From positions 1 through 8,379 of the forward strand of contig JABUSX010000070.1 of the NCBI GenBank assembly GCA_021442545.1: DNA of 8,379 nt, given 5' to 3'. The DNA is from Eubacterium sp. Lineage in GTDB: Bacteria; Bacillota; Clostridia; Lachnospirales; Lachnospiraceae. The position numbers were made by a program, and so were the translations under genes. The notes beneath the pieces are model-generated. The model saw nothing but the letters and a program-made list of their open reading frames with translations. It was not told the DNA's origin and ran no database searches. This document shows positions 1 to 6,456 of the stretch, piece after piece. The stretch's first letter is position 1. Each line of letters opens with the position of its first letter.

Positions 1-28
1 TTCGGAGATTGATATTTTAAACAATGAT

Positions 29-63
29 CAGGGAAGGCGCTTTTCTGCCTTCCCTGTTTTTTT
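29..63 (+). terminator. Rho-independent terminator of an off-window plus-strand gene
   Basis: A perfect 10-bp stem (29-38 with 47-56, CAGGGAAGGC/GCCTTCCCTG) encloses an 8-nt loop and is followed at once by seven T residues (57-63). The T-tract is on the plus strand, so the hairpin best serves a gene that ends to the left of the window or within its first 20 bases. Stops are found in two frames there. The same stem lies 25 bp beyond the stop of the minus-strand isomerase, but on that strand it is followed only by ATCATTGTTT. Termination of the isomerase transcript here is possible but weaker. Confidence 0.8.
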
Positions 64-80
64 CTTATTTTCCAGATTCC

Positions 81-1079
81 TTACTTTCCGAAAACGGCTT
101 CCCGCACGGCCTGTGTCATGCGGTTCGGATTTCCTTCCTGAATGAGTTCCGTCAGGCGGTCGAATCCGATCTTATCGATCGTTTCGTCATACTTCTTCAT
201 ATTCAGCACGCTCTGGCGCGTTGCTTCATAGGAATCTTCCCGATACGGGAAAATATCGACGGAGATAAAGCCGTCATAATCAAATTTCCGGAGCGCATAG
301 AACATTTCAATGAACTCGGTCAGACGCAGCGAGCCGGTGATCATATCATCGTCCCAGGTGTTGTAGTTGTCATTGGAATGCATCATGAAGAGGCGGCCGT
401 GGCGGGCTGCGACTTCAATATTCTGTGCAACGTTCTGCTGTGCCATGAAGACATGGCCTGTGTCGATGGCAACACCTACGTTCGGACGCCCGACCTCTTC
501 ACAGACCAGGAGTGCTGTCATCGTTGTGTCGATCAGACAGCGGTTGCGCGGCTCGCGGATCTTTCCTTCGAGCGTCAGCTTTACGTCCGGATTGTAATCG
601 GCCAGCTCACGCACGGCTTCCACGATCCAGCCCCACTGGGCACTGTAGTCTGTCTGAAGCGGATAGTCGAAACCGTCCTGTCCGAGCCAGAGGTTCACGC
701 TCGGCGTACCGATCAGTTTACTGTTGAAATCAATATTCCGTTTGCAGAGTTCAAGAGCTTCCTTACGTGTCTGCGGATCGGCTGCCGTAAGGGAGCCGTA
801 TTTCCATTTTCTGTCTCCGAAGACCTGCGGCAGAACGGAGGAAGCTGTGAGGTGATGCTTTTCCAGAATCTCGTTGACTGTGTCCGCATCCGAATACGGA
901 CCGTCCGGAGCCTGATAAAGATCCACGCCGGCCAGCACGCCCAGCTCCTCCAGGCTTGCAATGACATCCGGAAATTCCACCTTATCCAGTTCCGGATCCT
1001 TGTATCCGCAGCGCATAAAACGATCTGAAGTCTGTCCGAGCGATCCGACGATCGCACTGTATCTGATTTTTGACGGCAT
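81..1079 (-). CDS. Xylose-isomerase-like TIM-barrel sugar isomerase/epimerase
   Basis: A 332-residue soluble protein with the pattern of the AP-endonuclease-2/xylose-isomerase-like TIM-barrel family. Members interconvert aldoses and ketoses or epimerise sugars using divalent metal. Candidate metal ligands fall at family-like spacing: Glu171 (TLEGK), Asp206 and His209 (IDTGH), His234 (MMHSND), Asp243/Asp245 (WDDDM) and Asp275 (VDIFP). The E-35-D-3-H-25-H-9-D-2-D spacing resembles the two-metal site of Pseudomonas-type L-rhamnose isomerase, as recalled from the family. Length suits a single barrel. The start at 1079 was chosen because an AAGGGAGA ribosome binding site (1085-1092) sits 5 nt upstream; an in-frame start at 1232 would run through a terminator hairpin. 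It is the last gene behind the ABC importer and probably acts on the imported sugar in the cytoplasm. Its exact substrate is unknown; a sugar-phosphate epimerase is the main alternative. Confidence 0.85.
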   Translation of the reverse strand: MPSKIRYSAIVGSLGQTSDRFMRCGYKDPELDKVEFPDVIASLEELGVLAGVDLYQAPDGPYSDADTVNEILEKHHLTASSVLPQVFGDRKWKYGSLTAADPQTRKEALELCKRNIDFNSKLIGTPSVNLWLGQDGFDYPLQTDYSAQWGWIVEAVRELADYNPDVKLTLEGKIREPRNRCLIDTTMTALLVCEEVGRPNVGVAIDTGHVFMAQQNVAQNIEVAARHGRLFMMHSNDNYNTWDDDMITGSLRLTEFIEMFYALRKFDYDGFISVDIFPYREDSYEATRQSVLNMKKYDETIDKIGFDRLTELIQEGNPNRMTQAVREAVFGK

Positions 1080-1106
1080 GTGCTTCTCCCTTCTGTAAAT
1101 CCGAAT

Positions 1107-1179
1107 TCCGGCTGTTCCGTAATCTGTGCCATTCCGCCTTCGTTCCTGCACGGTCCGTACAGCGTCCGGCTGCTCCGTA
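1107..1179. repeat. Short direct repeat upstream of the isomerase
   Basis: A 15-bp motif (TCCGGCTGYTCCGTA on the plus strand) occurs at 1107-1121 and 1165-1179 with one mismatch, 58 bp apart. The stretch between terminator and isomerase is GC-rich and contains further GTAC/CCGTAC echoes. No convincing sigma-A promoter is visible for the isomerase here. The repeat could be a regulator site or a leftover duplication. Confidence 0.4.
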
Positions 1180-1206
1180 CTGCGTACTTTCGTATCCTGT
1201 TTTATG

Positions 1207-1234
1207 AAAAGAGTGGGAGAAAAATCTCCCACTC
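1207..1234 (-). terminator. Hairpin terminator/attenuator after the binding-protein gene
   Basis: A perfect 10-bp stem (GAGTGGGAGA 1211-1220, TCTCCCACTC 1225-1234) has a 4-nt loop and is followed on the minus strand by TTTTC (1210-1206). It lies 36 bp past the binding-protein stop and 130 bp before the isomerase start. The U-tract is short and no promoter is evident before the isomerase. Partial termination, leaving less isomerase mRNA than binding-protein mRNA, is the simplest reading. Confidence 0.65.
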
Positions 1235-1270
1235 CTCTTTATTGCTTTTTACTGCAGATCTGTCTGCTTC

Positions 1271-2284
1271 TTACTTTGCTTCGTAATCCTCACCACCGGC
1301 GGTCAGGTATACGTTGTGCTCGCCATCAGAGATGATCGGATCGCTCCATCCGGCAATCTTCTCGCCTTCCTGCGGGAAAGCACCGTCGTTCTCGAGCATG
1401 TAGTAAGCAGTAGCGATGGACAGACGTCCAAGTTTCTGTGTGCTCCACAGGCATGCGCACTTCAGGCCGCCGTTCTTAAGAACTTCCTGGCAGTCTTCTT
1501 CAAGGCCGTTGGCAACAACAGCAACTTTGTCCTGGAGACCCATGTCAGCAATGGCTTTGCCGCATCCGGGGCCGGTCGGTGAAGAATAACCAAGGATTCC
1601 GATGACGGACGGATAAGCTGTCAGAACGTCTTTGGTATCCTGATAAGCTTCATCCTGAGATTCGTTACTCGGCTCGATCGTAACAACATTGAGTCCCGGA
1701 TACTCTTCAGCCATGTATTCCTGACCTGCATCGATCCATGCATTCAGGTTGGCAGCTTCAAGACCACCGGTGATGATGGCGATGTCGCCTTCATCTGTGC
1801 CCATGTACTCGACCAGTTTGTCGACCATGTGCTTACCAAACTCTTCGTCGATAACGTTGTAAACGGAACCGTCTGTGACAGTCGGGTCAGCCTGGGTATC
1901 CCAGTCAAGAACGATGATGCCGGCTTCGCCTGCTTTTTTCAGAACAGAGGTAACAGCTGCGGGATCGTTCGGGCCGACAACGATGGCGTCAACACCCTGA
2001 GCGATGTAGTTCTCAAGCATCTGAACCTGAGCGGAAGCGTCGGCTTCTGTCGGGCCGTCATAGATAACTTCGATGCCGAGCTCTTTCGCGACTTCCTGAG
2101 CGCCTTCGTTTGTGCTCTGGAAATACGGAATGTTCGTCAGTTTCGGCATAAACAGGATCTTGTAGTTTGCACCTGAGGGAGCCGGAGCTTCTTCAGCAGC
2201 TGCCTTGGTTCCGCCGACTGCAACGAGGGACAGGGCCATGACTGCGCAAAGGATACCGCTGACAACCAATTTTGCCTTTTTCAT
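1271..2284 (-). CDS. Sugar ABC transporter substrate-binding protein (RhaS/LsrB-like)
   Basis: A 337-residue periplasmic-binding-protein type 1 family member (Peripla_BP_4 group), which captures sugar outside the membrane and delivers it to the permeases. Residues 1-30 form an export signal: MKKAK, then a hydrophobic core to about 25. The mature part shows PKL (47-49), YDGPTE (75-80), LDWD (126-129) and NAW (181-183), all echoing the RhaS/LsrB group. At the positions that contact autoinducer-2 in LsrB, as recalled, the later ones differ (Asn-Leu for Asp-Gln; Tyr-Ser-Ser for Pro-Asp-Ala), so AI-2 is not supported as ligand. Clostridial homologues are normally lipoproteins with a lipobox Cys, but here the LVA is followed by Val23. 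Ala28-Ala29-Ala30 offers a signal-peptidase-I site instead. AGGAGG lies 9 nt before the ATG. A 197-bp hairpin-bearing gap separates it from the permease upstream. The ligand is unknown. Confidence 0.92.
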   Translation of the reverse strand: MKKAKLVVSGILCAVMALSLVAVGGTKAAAEEAPAPSGANYKILFMPKLTNIPYFQSTNEGAQEVAKELGIEVIYDGPTEADASAQVQMLENYIAQGVDAIVVGPNDPAAVTSVLKKAGEAGIIVLDWDTQADPTVTDGSVYNVIDEEFGKHMVDKLVEYMGTDEGDIAIITGGLEAANLNAWIDAGQEYMAEEYPGLNVVTIEPSNESQDEAYQDTKDVLTAYPSVIGILGYSSPTGPGCGKAIADMGLQDKVAVVANGLEEDCQEVLKNGGLKCACLWSTQKLGRLSIATAYYMLENDGAFPQEGEKIAGWSDPIISDGEHNVYLTAGGEDYEAK

Positions 2285-2359
2285 TAAATAGTTCCTCCTT
2301 TTTGTTTGCCTTTTCTTTTAAAACAACGTGTTCCACATAAAATCTGCAGTTTCTATTTC

Positions 2360-2377
2360 AACCGGCGGATGCCGGTT
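2360..2377 (-). other. Short stable hairpin in the binding-protein leader
   Basis: The arms AACCGGC (2360-2366) and GCCGGTT (2371-2377) pair perfectly around a GGAT loop. On the minus strand it is followed by GAAATAG rather than a U-tract, so it is not a terminator. Sitting between the permease and the binding protein, it may block 3' exonucleases or set the 5' end of a processed binding-protein mRNA. Confidence 0.45.
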
Positions 2378-2392
2378 AAAACCATCTTTTGC

Positions 2393-2441
2393 ATCTGCTG
2401 CATATACACCACTATACCACATCCGGTCCTATGCAGCAGAT
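2393..2441 (-). repeat. 12-bp perfect inverted repeat between permease and binding-protein genes
   Basis: ATCTGCTGCATA (2393-2404) and TATGCAGCAGAT (2430-2441) are perfect reverse complements with a 25-nt loop. As RNA this makes a long-loop hairpin in the minus-strand transcript. There is no U-tract after it. Possible roles are mRNA processing or stabilisation that raises binding-protein level over permease level, or a DNA operator for a dimeric regulator. Confidence 0.55.
2411..2419 (-). promoter_or_regulatory. Possible internal extended -10 promoter for the binding-protein gene
   Basis: On the minus strand the hairpin loop reads TGGTATAGT, an extended -10 (TGn plus TATAGT) resembling the TGGTATATT of the main operon promoter. 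The -35 region is poor. If used, transcription would begin near 2404 and give a leader of about 120 nt before the binding-protein ATG. The match is short and could be chance. Confidence 0.25.
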
Positions 2442-2481
2442 CCGTTTTTCATTAACATCCGGTTTTATCCGTTTTTTAGAA

Positions 2482-3510
2482 TTACTTCGCAGCTGCTGCC
2501 TTTTCGGAAGCTGCTCTGCGGGCTTTGATCTTTTTCGCATCGATGATCCGGCCGGTCAGGTAACGGATTGCAAGAACGAAGATCAGGATGCAGCCGCTGA
2601 AGATGTTGACCAGGTTCTGATCCAGATGGAAAACAACGAACCCGTTGGAAAGCGTCTGCAGGATCAGTACGGCGAGAACCGTTCCGGCCACCGTACCGCT
2701 GCCGCCCATGATGTCCGTGCCGCCCATGACGACCGCCGTGACAGCCTGCATCAGATAAGATGAACCGTAGTCCGTCTTGGCCGAGCAGAGGCGGGAGGTG
2801 ATCAGCATGCTGGAAAGACCGTACATAAGACCGGAGAATACGTAGGTAAGAAGGATGACCTTCTTCGTGTTGACACCGGAGAAGCGGGTCGCGACCTCGT
2901 TGTCACCGATCATGTAGATGTTGCGGCCCCAGCGGCTGCGTTCCAGCATGAAGTAGGCAAGGATGATCGCACCGACGTAAACGAGCATCGGAACGGGGAT
3001 CGGTCCTATACTCGCCGAGCCGATACCCAGGAATTCCTCCTGAACGATCGGAATGGACTTACCGGAAGTAATAACCAGACCAAGTCCTTCGAAGATCATC
3101 TGCGTTGCCAGCGTCAGAACCATTGCGACGATGCCGAGAACACCGATAAAGTATCCGTTTACGACACCGGTCAGCATGGAAGCGCCGATAATGATGACAA
3201 CACCGATGACGGTTGCAAGAGCTGTATTGTTCTGTCCCCACTCAGTCCTCATGACAAGAGCTGCCAGGATACCGGACAGGGTGGAAGCGGTGATGATCGA
3301 CAGGTTGATGCCGCCCGTCAGGATAACAGCCATCATGGCAAGTGCCATCAGACCGAATTCCGGCATCTGGTACATCATATTGCTGATCGTTGCGCCGCTG
3401 AAGAATACATCCGGAGAAAGGATCGACATGATCACAAAAAGTGCCAGGAAGATCAGGAAGAGGATCATTTCGTTCGGATATTTTTCACGTATGGTTTTGA
3501 AAATATTCAT
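2482..3510 (-). CDS. Sugar ABC transporter permease, second subunit
   Basis: A 342-residue polytopic inner-membrane protein of the BPD_transp_2 family (RbsC/LsrD/RhaQ-like), forming half of the importer channel. Hydrophobic segments begin at about 14-33 and recur through residue 316. Family marks are LTGGINLS (64-71), the cytoplasmic coupling loop WGRNIYMIGDNEVATRFSG (about 194-212) that touches the ATPase, and GGTDIMGGSGT (263-273). The C-terminal tail (324-342) is rich in Lys, Arg and Ala and is probably cytoplasmic. It starts 15 bp after the first permease, whose TAA is part of this gene's GGGAGGAG ribosome binding region. It differs clearly from the first permease, so the channel is heterodimeric, as in Lsr and Rha importers. 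Family assignment is secure; substrate is not. Confidence 0.95.
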   Translation of the reverse strand: MNIFKTIREKYPNEMILFLIFLALFVIMSILSPDVFFSGATISNMMYQMPEFGLMALAMMAVILTGGINLSIITASTLSGILAALVMRTEWGQNNTALATVIGVVIIIGASMLTGVVNGYFIGVLGIVAMVLTLATQMIFEGLGLVITSGKSIPIVQEEFLGIGSASIGPIPVPMLVYVGAIILAYFMLERSRWGRNIYMIGDNEVATRFSGVNTKKVILLTYVFSGLMYGLSSMLITSRLCSAKTDYGSSYLMQAVTAVVMGGTDIMGGSGTVAGTVLAVLILQTLSNGFVVFHLDQNLVNIFSGCILIFVLAIRYLTGRIIDAKKIKARRAASEKAAAAK

Positions 3511-3525
3511 CGTCTCTCTCCTCCC

Positions 3526-4536
3526 TTATTCTTCCACGTCGACCTTGATTGCGCGGTCGCGTTCACGTGCCTGGCTGATGGCATCGAGTGCGATCGTGAA
3601 CAGGATGATGCCGCCCATGATGGCCTGCTGCCAGTAACCGGAAACGTGCATCATGATCAGACCGTTCTTGATAACCGCCATAAGGATGATACCAAGTGAA
3701 GTGCCGAGCACGGTGCCGATACCGCCGGAAAGGCTCGCGCCGCCGATAACGACGATGGCGATAACGGTCATTTCATAGCCCTTGAATCCGTTCGGGTCGA
3801 CCGAGTTCATGATACTGACGGAACCGATGGAAGAAAGGCCGGCCATGATTCCGGAGAAAACATACGTAAAGATCAGGATCCTGTCAACTTTGTAGCCGAC
3901 GCGCTGCGCAGACTGCAGGTTGCCGCCTACCGCATAGATTCCGCGGCCGATCAACGTGTTTTTAAGAATGAACCAGGTTACGATTCCGACTGCGATCAGA
4001 AGGAGTATCTGCGTATAGATACCCGTCGGAACCGTTTCCGTCGGAATATTGAAAATTTTAAAGTCACCGAAAGCCTTATAGTGTGTGGACAGATCGGACA
4101 TCCATTTTCCCTTTGAAATGAAGAGAACGGAAGCCAGTGTGATCGTCTGGGTACCGAGTGTTGCAACAATGGGCGGGATCTTCAGCTTTGTGATCAGCAG
4201 GCCGTTGATCACGCCGACTGCGGCGCCGGCGCCGATGCAGATCAGGAAAACAACGATAACGCTGTCCCCGGGAGCTGATGCCTGAAGGTAATAACCCTGA
4301 AGCACCGCGCACAGGCAGATCGTTGATGCAACGGACAGGTCGATACCGCCTGTGATCAGAACCGGCAGCATACCGAAGGCCATGATGCCGTATACGGAGT
4401 TGCTGCGCAGGAAGTTGAAGATGTTATCCACACGCAGGAAAGCCGGGTTCACGATCGTAATAACGATACAAAGAACGATAATGATCAGAAGAATGGCAAA
4501 TTCTGATTTCTGTTTCAATGCATTAATAACTTTCAT
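3526..4536 (-). CDS. Sugar ABC transporter permease, first subunit
   Basis: A 336-residue polytopic membrane protein of the BPD_transp_2 family (RbsC/LsrC/RhaP-like). The first membrane segment is about 13-30. Conserved marks are ITGGIDLSVAS (61-71), NGLLITKLKIPPIVATLGT (about 111-128), the ATPase-coupling loop GRGIYAVGGN (197-206) and GGASLSGGIGTVLGT (265-279). A charged tail after about 322 faces the cytoplasm. It lies 12 bp after the ATPase gene, and the ATPase stop TAA merges into this gene's AAGGGGGG ribosome binding site, a layout suited to translational coupling. It pairs with the second permease downstream to make the translocation path; length matches the family. Confidence 0.95.
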   Translation of the reverse strand: MKVINALKQKSEFAILLIIIVLCIVITIVNPAFLRVDNIFNFLRSNSVYGIMAFGMLPVLITGGIDLSVASTICLCAVLQGYYLQASAPGDSVIVVFLICIGAGAAVGVINGLLITKLKIPPIVATLGTQTITLASVLFISKGKWMSDLSTHYKAFGDFKIFNIPTETVPTGIYTQILLLIAVGIVTWFILKNTLIGRGIYAVGGNLQSAQRVGYKVDRILIFTYVFSGIMAGLSSIGSVSIMNSVDPNGFKGYEMTVIAIVVIGGASLSGGIGTVLGTSLGIILMAVIKNGLIMMHVSGYWQQAIMGGIILFTIALDAISQARERDRAIKVDVEE

Positions 4537-4548
4537 TCCGTTCCCCCC

Positions 4549-6039
4549 TTATGCGACCGACAGACTCATGATCATTTCCTGAGTCAGATCTTTGTTGTCG
4601 AGGAAGCCGGACACGCGGCCGCGCCGCATGACCATGATCCGGTCGCTGACCGTCAGGATCTCGGGAAGCTCGGAAGAAATGACGACGACCGCCATGCCCT
4701 GAGCTGCCAGATTGCGCAGGATCTTATGGATCTCATCCTTGGCACCGATATCGACGCCGTTCGTCGGTTCGTCAACGATCAGAACCTTTGCTTCTGTGGA
4801 GATCCATTTTGCAAGAACGACCTTCTGCTGGTTACCGCCGGAAAGCGACATGGCCAGAAGATCCGGATCGGTCGGACGAACGTCAAGCAGTTCGATCCAT
4901 TTGTTTGCCGCATTCAGCATGGCCTTACGGTCCAGAATGCCGAGCTTGTTTGCATATTTTCCCATCTGGGGAAGAAGAATATTTTCACGGATCGTTTTGG
5001 GAAGAACGAGTCCCTGCGTCTGACGGCTTTCGGGAACGTAGGCGATCCCTTCCTTCAGCGCATCTGCCGGGCTCTTGATCTTGACTTCTTTTCCGTCGAT
5101 CAGAACCTTGCCGGCGTCCACGCTTGTGAGGCCGAAAACAGCCTGTGCCATTTCGCTTCGGCCTGCACCGACCAGACCGGTGATGCCGAGGACTTCGCCC
5201 TGTTTGACTTCAAACGAGATGTCTTTGAAGTTGCCCTTCTTGGAAAGGCCCTGAACCGTAAGGACGGCCGGTCCCTTTTCATCCAGGTTGGCGTAGCTCT
5301 TGCCTTCGATCTTGCGGCCGACCATCATGGCAACGAGGTCGGATTCCGTCACGTCTTTTGCAATGACGGTATCGACATACTGGCCGTCGCGGAAAACCGT
5401 GAAGCGGTCTGCCACATGGAAAAGCTCGTCCATCTTATGACCGACGAACATGATCGCGATATTCTGGGATTTCAGGTCTTCGATGATCTCGTAGAGACGT
5501 TCTACTTCGTGTTTGGAAAGAGCGGATGTCGGCTCATCCATGATGATCATTTTGGCATTCTGGGCAACCGCACTTGCAATTGCAACCATCTGCTGCTTCG
5601 CGACGGACAGATTGCCGACGATCTGTGACGGTTTGATATCCGTCTTAAGGAAATCCAGCGCCTCTTCCGCGCGTTTGTTGATTTCCTTCCAGTTCAGGAT
5701 CTTCTGATTTTTCTCGAGGATCTCATTGATACCGATATTCTCGGCAACTGTCAGGTTTGTGAACAGGGCAAAGTCCTGATAGATAACCGAAATGCCTTTT
5801 TTAATGGCATCCATGGCGTCCGTCAGAACGGTTTCCTTGCCTTCGATCACGATCCGGCCGCCGTCATCAGCAGGCTGGACTCCCGACAGGATCTTGATCA
5901 GCGTGGACTTTCCGGCGCCGTTTTCACCGACCAGTGCATGGACCTCACCCGGGTAAATATCGAATTGAACCCGGTCCAGTGCCTTTACGCCAGGAAAGGT
6001 CTTACTGATGTTCGAGAGTTCCAAAAATTTCTCTTTCAC
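4549..6039 (-). CDS. Sugar ABC transporter ATPase with two nucleotide-binding domains
   Basis: A cytoplasmic energising subunit with two fused ABC domains, like RbsA/MglA/LsrA, 496 residues from GTG at 6039 or 498 from TTG at 6045. Numbering from the TTG: domain 1 has Walker A GENGAGKST (40-48), the usual altered signature LSVAKQQ (146-152), Walker B MIIMDEPTS (166-174) and switch His203. Domain 2 has a degenerate Walker A, GLVGAGRSE (290-298, Arg for the usual Lys), a full LSGGNQQ (401-407), Walker B VLIVDEPTNG (421-430) and Ser in place of the switch His (VISSEL). This asymmetry is normal for the family. GTG is preferred because GGGAGG lies 6 nt before it, whereas that motif directly abuts the TTG; AAGGAG 8 nt before the TTG keeps the TTG possible. 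It is the first full gene of the importer operon. Confidence 0.95.
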   Translation of the reverse strand: MKEKFLELSNISKTFPGVKALDRVQFDIYPGEVHALVGENGAGKSTLIKILSGVQPADDGGRIVIEGKETVLTDAMDAIKKGISVIYQDFALFTNLTVAENIGINEILEKNQKILNWKEINKRAEEALDFLKTDIKPSQIVGNLSVAKQQMVAIASAVAQNAKMIIMDEPTSALSKHEVERLYEIIEDLKSQNIAIMFVGHKMDELFHVADRFTVFRDGQYVDTVIAKDVTESDLVAMMVGRKIEGKSYANLDEKGPAVLTVQGLSKKGNFKDISFEVKQGEVLGITGLVGAGRSEMAQAVFGLTSVDAGKVLIDGKEVKIKSPADALKEGIAYVPESRQTQGLVLPKTIRENILLPQMGKYANKLGILDRKAMLNAANKWIELLDVRPTDPDLLAMSLSGGNQQKVVLAKWISTEAKVLIVDEPTNGVDIGAKDEIHKILRNLAAQGMAVVVISSELPEILTVSDRIMVMRRGRVSGFLDNKDLTQEMIMSLSVA

Positions 6040-6045
6040 GTTCAA

Positions 6046-6059
6046 CCTCCCGTCTCCTT
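6046..6059 (-). promoter_or_regulatory. Double ribosome binding site of the ATPase gene
   Basis: The minus strand reads AAGGAGACGGGAGG. The first element is 8 nt from a TTG (6045-6043) and the second is 6 nt from a GTG (6039-6037), so two non-ATG starts are both served. The upstream leader ORF ends with TAA (6060-6058) overlapping the first element, as happens between the later genes of the operon. Confidence 0.6.
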
Positions 6060-6174
6060 AAACAAGTGTACAGTTGCAGACAATTGCCCCTTCACGAACG
6101 GCTGCGCCGGTCTGAACGACCCCGCAAGCCCGGACAATCACCCCTTTTTGATAGAAAGCAGCTTGTCTGATCAA
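6058..6174 (-). pseudogene. Leader ORF with hexapeptide-repeat pattern, possible acyltransferase remnant
   Basis: A 38-codon frame starts at TTG (6174-6172) and ends at TAA (6060-6058), inside the inferred leader of the importer operon. Residues 2-37 fall into six successive hexads (IRQAAF, YQKGVI, VRACGV, VQTGAA, VREGAI, VCNCTL), then V and stop. That is the aliphatic-x-x-Gly-Ala-x rhythm of left-handed beta-helix acyltransferases. Functional members are far longer, and no further hexads are visible upstream of an in-frame TGA (6204-6202), so this would be a fragment or a leader peptide rather than an enzyme. A weak AAGTGAG precedes the TTG. The stop overlaps the ATPase ribosome binding site, mirroring the two later junctions. 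Short length means chance cannot be excluded. Confidence 0.3.
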
Positions 6175-6212
6175 TCGGATCTCACTTCGTCTGAAAACAA
6201 GTCATCATGTAC

Positions 6213-6238
6213 TGAAATTTATTTCAAAGCATGAAATA
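6213..6238. promoter_or_regulatory. Operator-like TGAAAT/ATTTCA half-site cluster
   Basis: Three half-sites alternate on the plus strand: TGAAAT (6213-6218), ATTTCA (6221-6226) and TGAAAT (6232-6237). They form a 6-bp inverted repeat with 2-nt spacer and a perfect 7-bp inverted repeat (TATTTCA/TGAAATA, 6220-6238) with 5-nt spacer. The cluster lies about 15-40 nt downstream of the inferred start of the importer transcript, a good place for a repressor. The arms resemble a cre box, but the central CG typical of LacI/CcpA operators is absent. Alternatively it forms an RNA hairpin near the 5' end. Confidence 0.45.
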
Positions 6239-6260
6239 TCTTCCTATCTTTAATAGTTAG

Positions 6261-6289
6261 AATATACCACCACAAAAAATGAATCGCAA
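6261..6289 (-). promoter_or_regulatory. Sigma-A-type promoter of the importer operon
   Basis: On the minus strand TTGCGA (6289-6284) and TATATT (6266-6261) are 17 bp apart, and TGG directly precedes the -10, making it extended. Transcription should start near 6254, giving a leader of about 210 nt before the ATPase. Upstream sequence is AT-rich. A weaker pair (TTTACT, 16 bp, TAGAAT; about 6353-6326) lies further up and may be a second start. Confidence 0.7.
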
Positions 6290-6456
6290 CTTATTTACGG
6301 GAATCTTCACTATCTGCGGACATATTCTATATATTCAACAGTTTCAGTAAATCGATTTTGTTAATTTTTTAGAAACTTCAAAACAGCTGTCTGCATGAAT
6401 TTAGTTTCAGCTGCGCCCGCATATCGGAAACACTGTTTTCAGACAGGAAATTTTAT
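6290..6456. other. AT-rich spacer between aldo/keto reductase and importer promoter
   Basis: No gene or strong terminator for the reductase is seen in this part of the 417-bp gene-poor region. It contains two copies of CTGAAACT on the minus strand (6347-6340 and 6410-6403), 63 bp apart, about six helical turns. It also holds a weak long-loop hairpin of CAGCTG boxes (6385-6390 with 6408-6413). Read-through from the reductase into the importer cannot be ruled out. Confidence 0.4.

Noticed and set aside
24..1028. Long plus-strand open frame opposite the isomerase
   Set aside because: It is antisense to a gene with clear family motifs, has no SD site and shows no recognisable domain. Similar long antisense frames at 4726-5628, 6478-7275 and 7487-8143 are rejected for the same reason.
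1080..1232. N-terminal extension of the isomerase to a start at 1232
   Set aside because: It would encode 51 low-complexity, Arg-rich residues across the terminator hairpin at 1211-1234, while a strong SD site directly serves the ATG at 1079.
1271..6039. Autoinducer-2 (Lsr) importer
   Set aside because: Gene order fits, but several of the binding-protein residues expected to contact AI-2 are replaced, and no lsrK, lsrF, lsrG or lsrR is present.
6213..6226. cre (CcpA) box
   Set aside because: The arms TGAAA/TTTCA fit, but the central CG needed by LacI-family regulators is TT here.
5938..6234. Plus-strand frame whose translation over the leader also shows a period of six residues
   Set aside because: It begins antisense inside the ATPase, lacks an SD site, and its aliphatic positions are poor (Gly, Ser). 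The rhythm is the complement of the better minus-strand hexad pattern.
6046..6254. Riboswitch or T-box in the importer leader
   Set aside because: No known riboswitch core or terminator/anti-terminator pair could be recognised by eye; only small local hairpins such as GGTC/GACC are seen.
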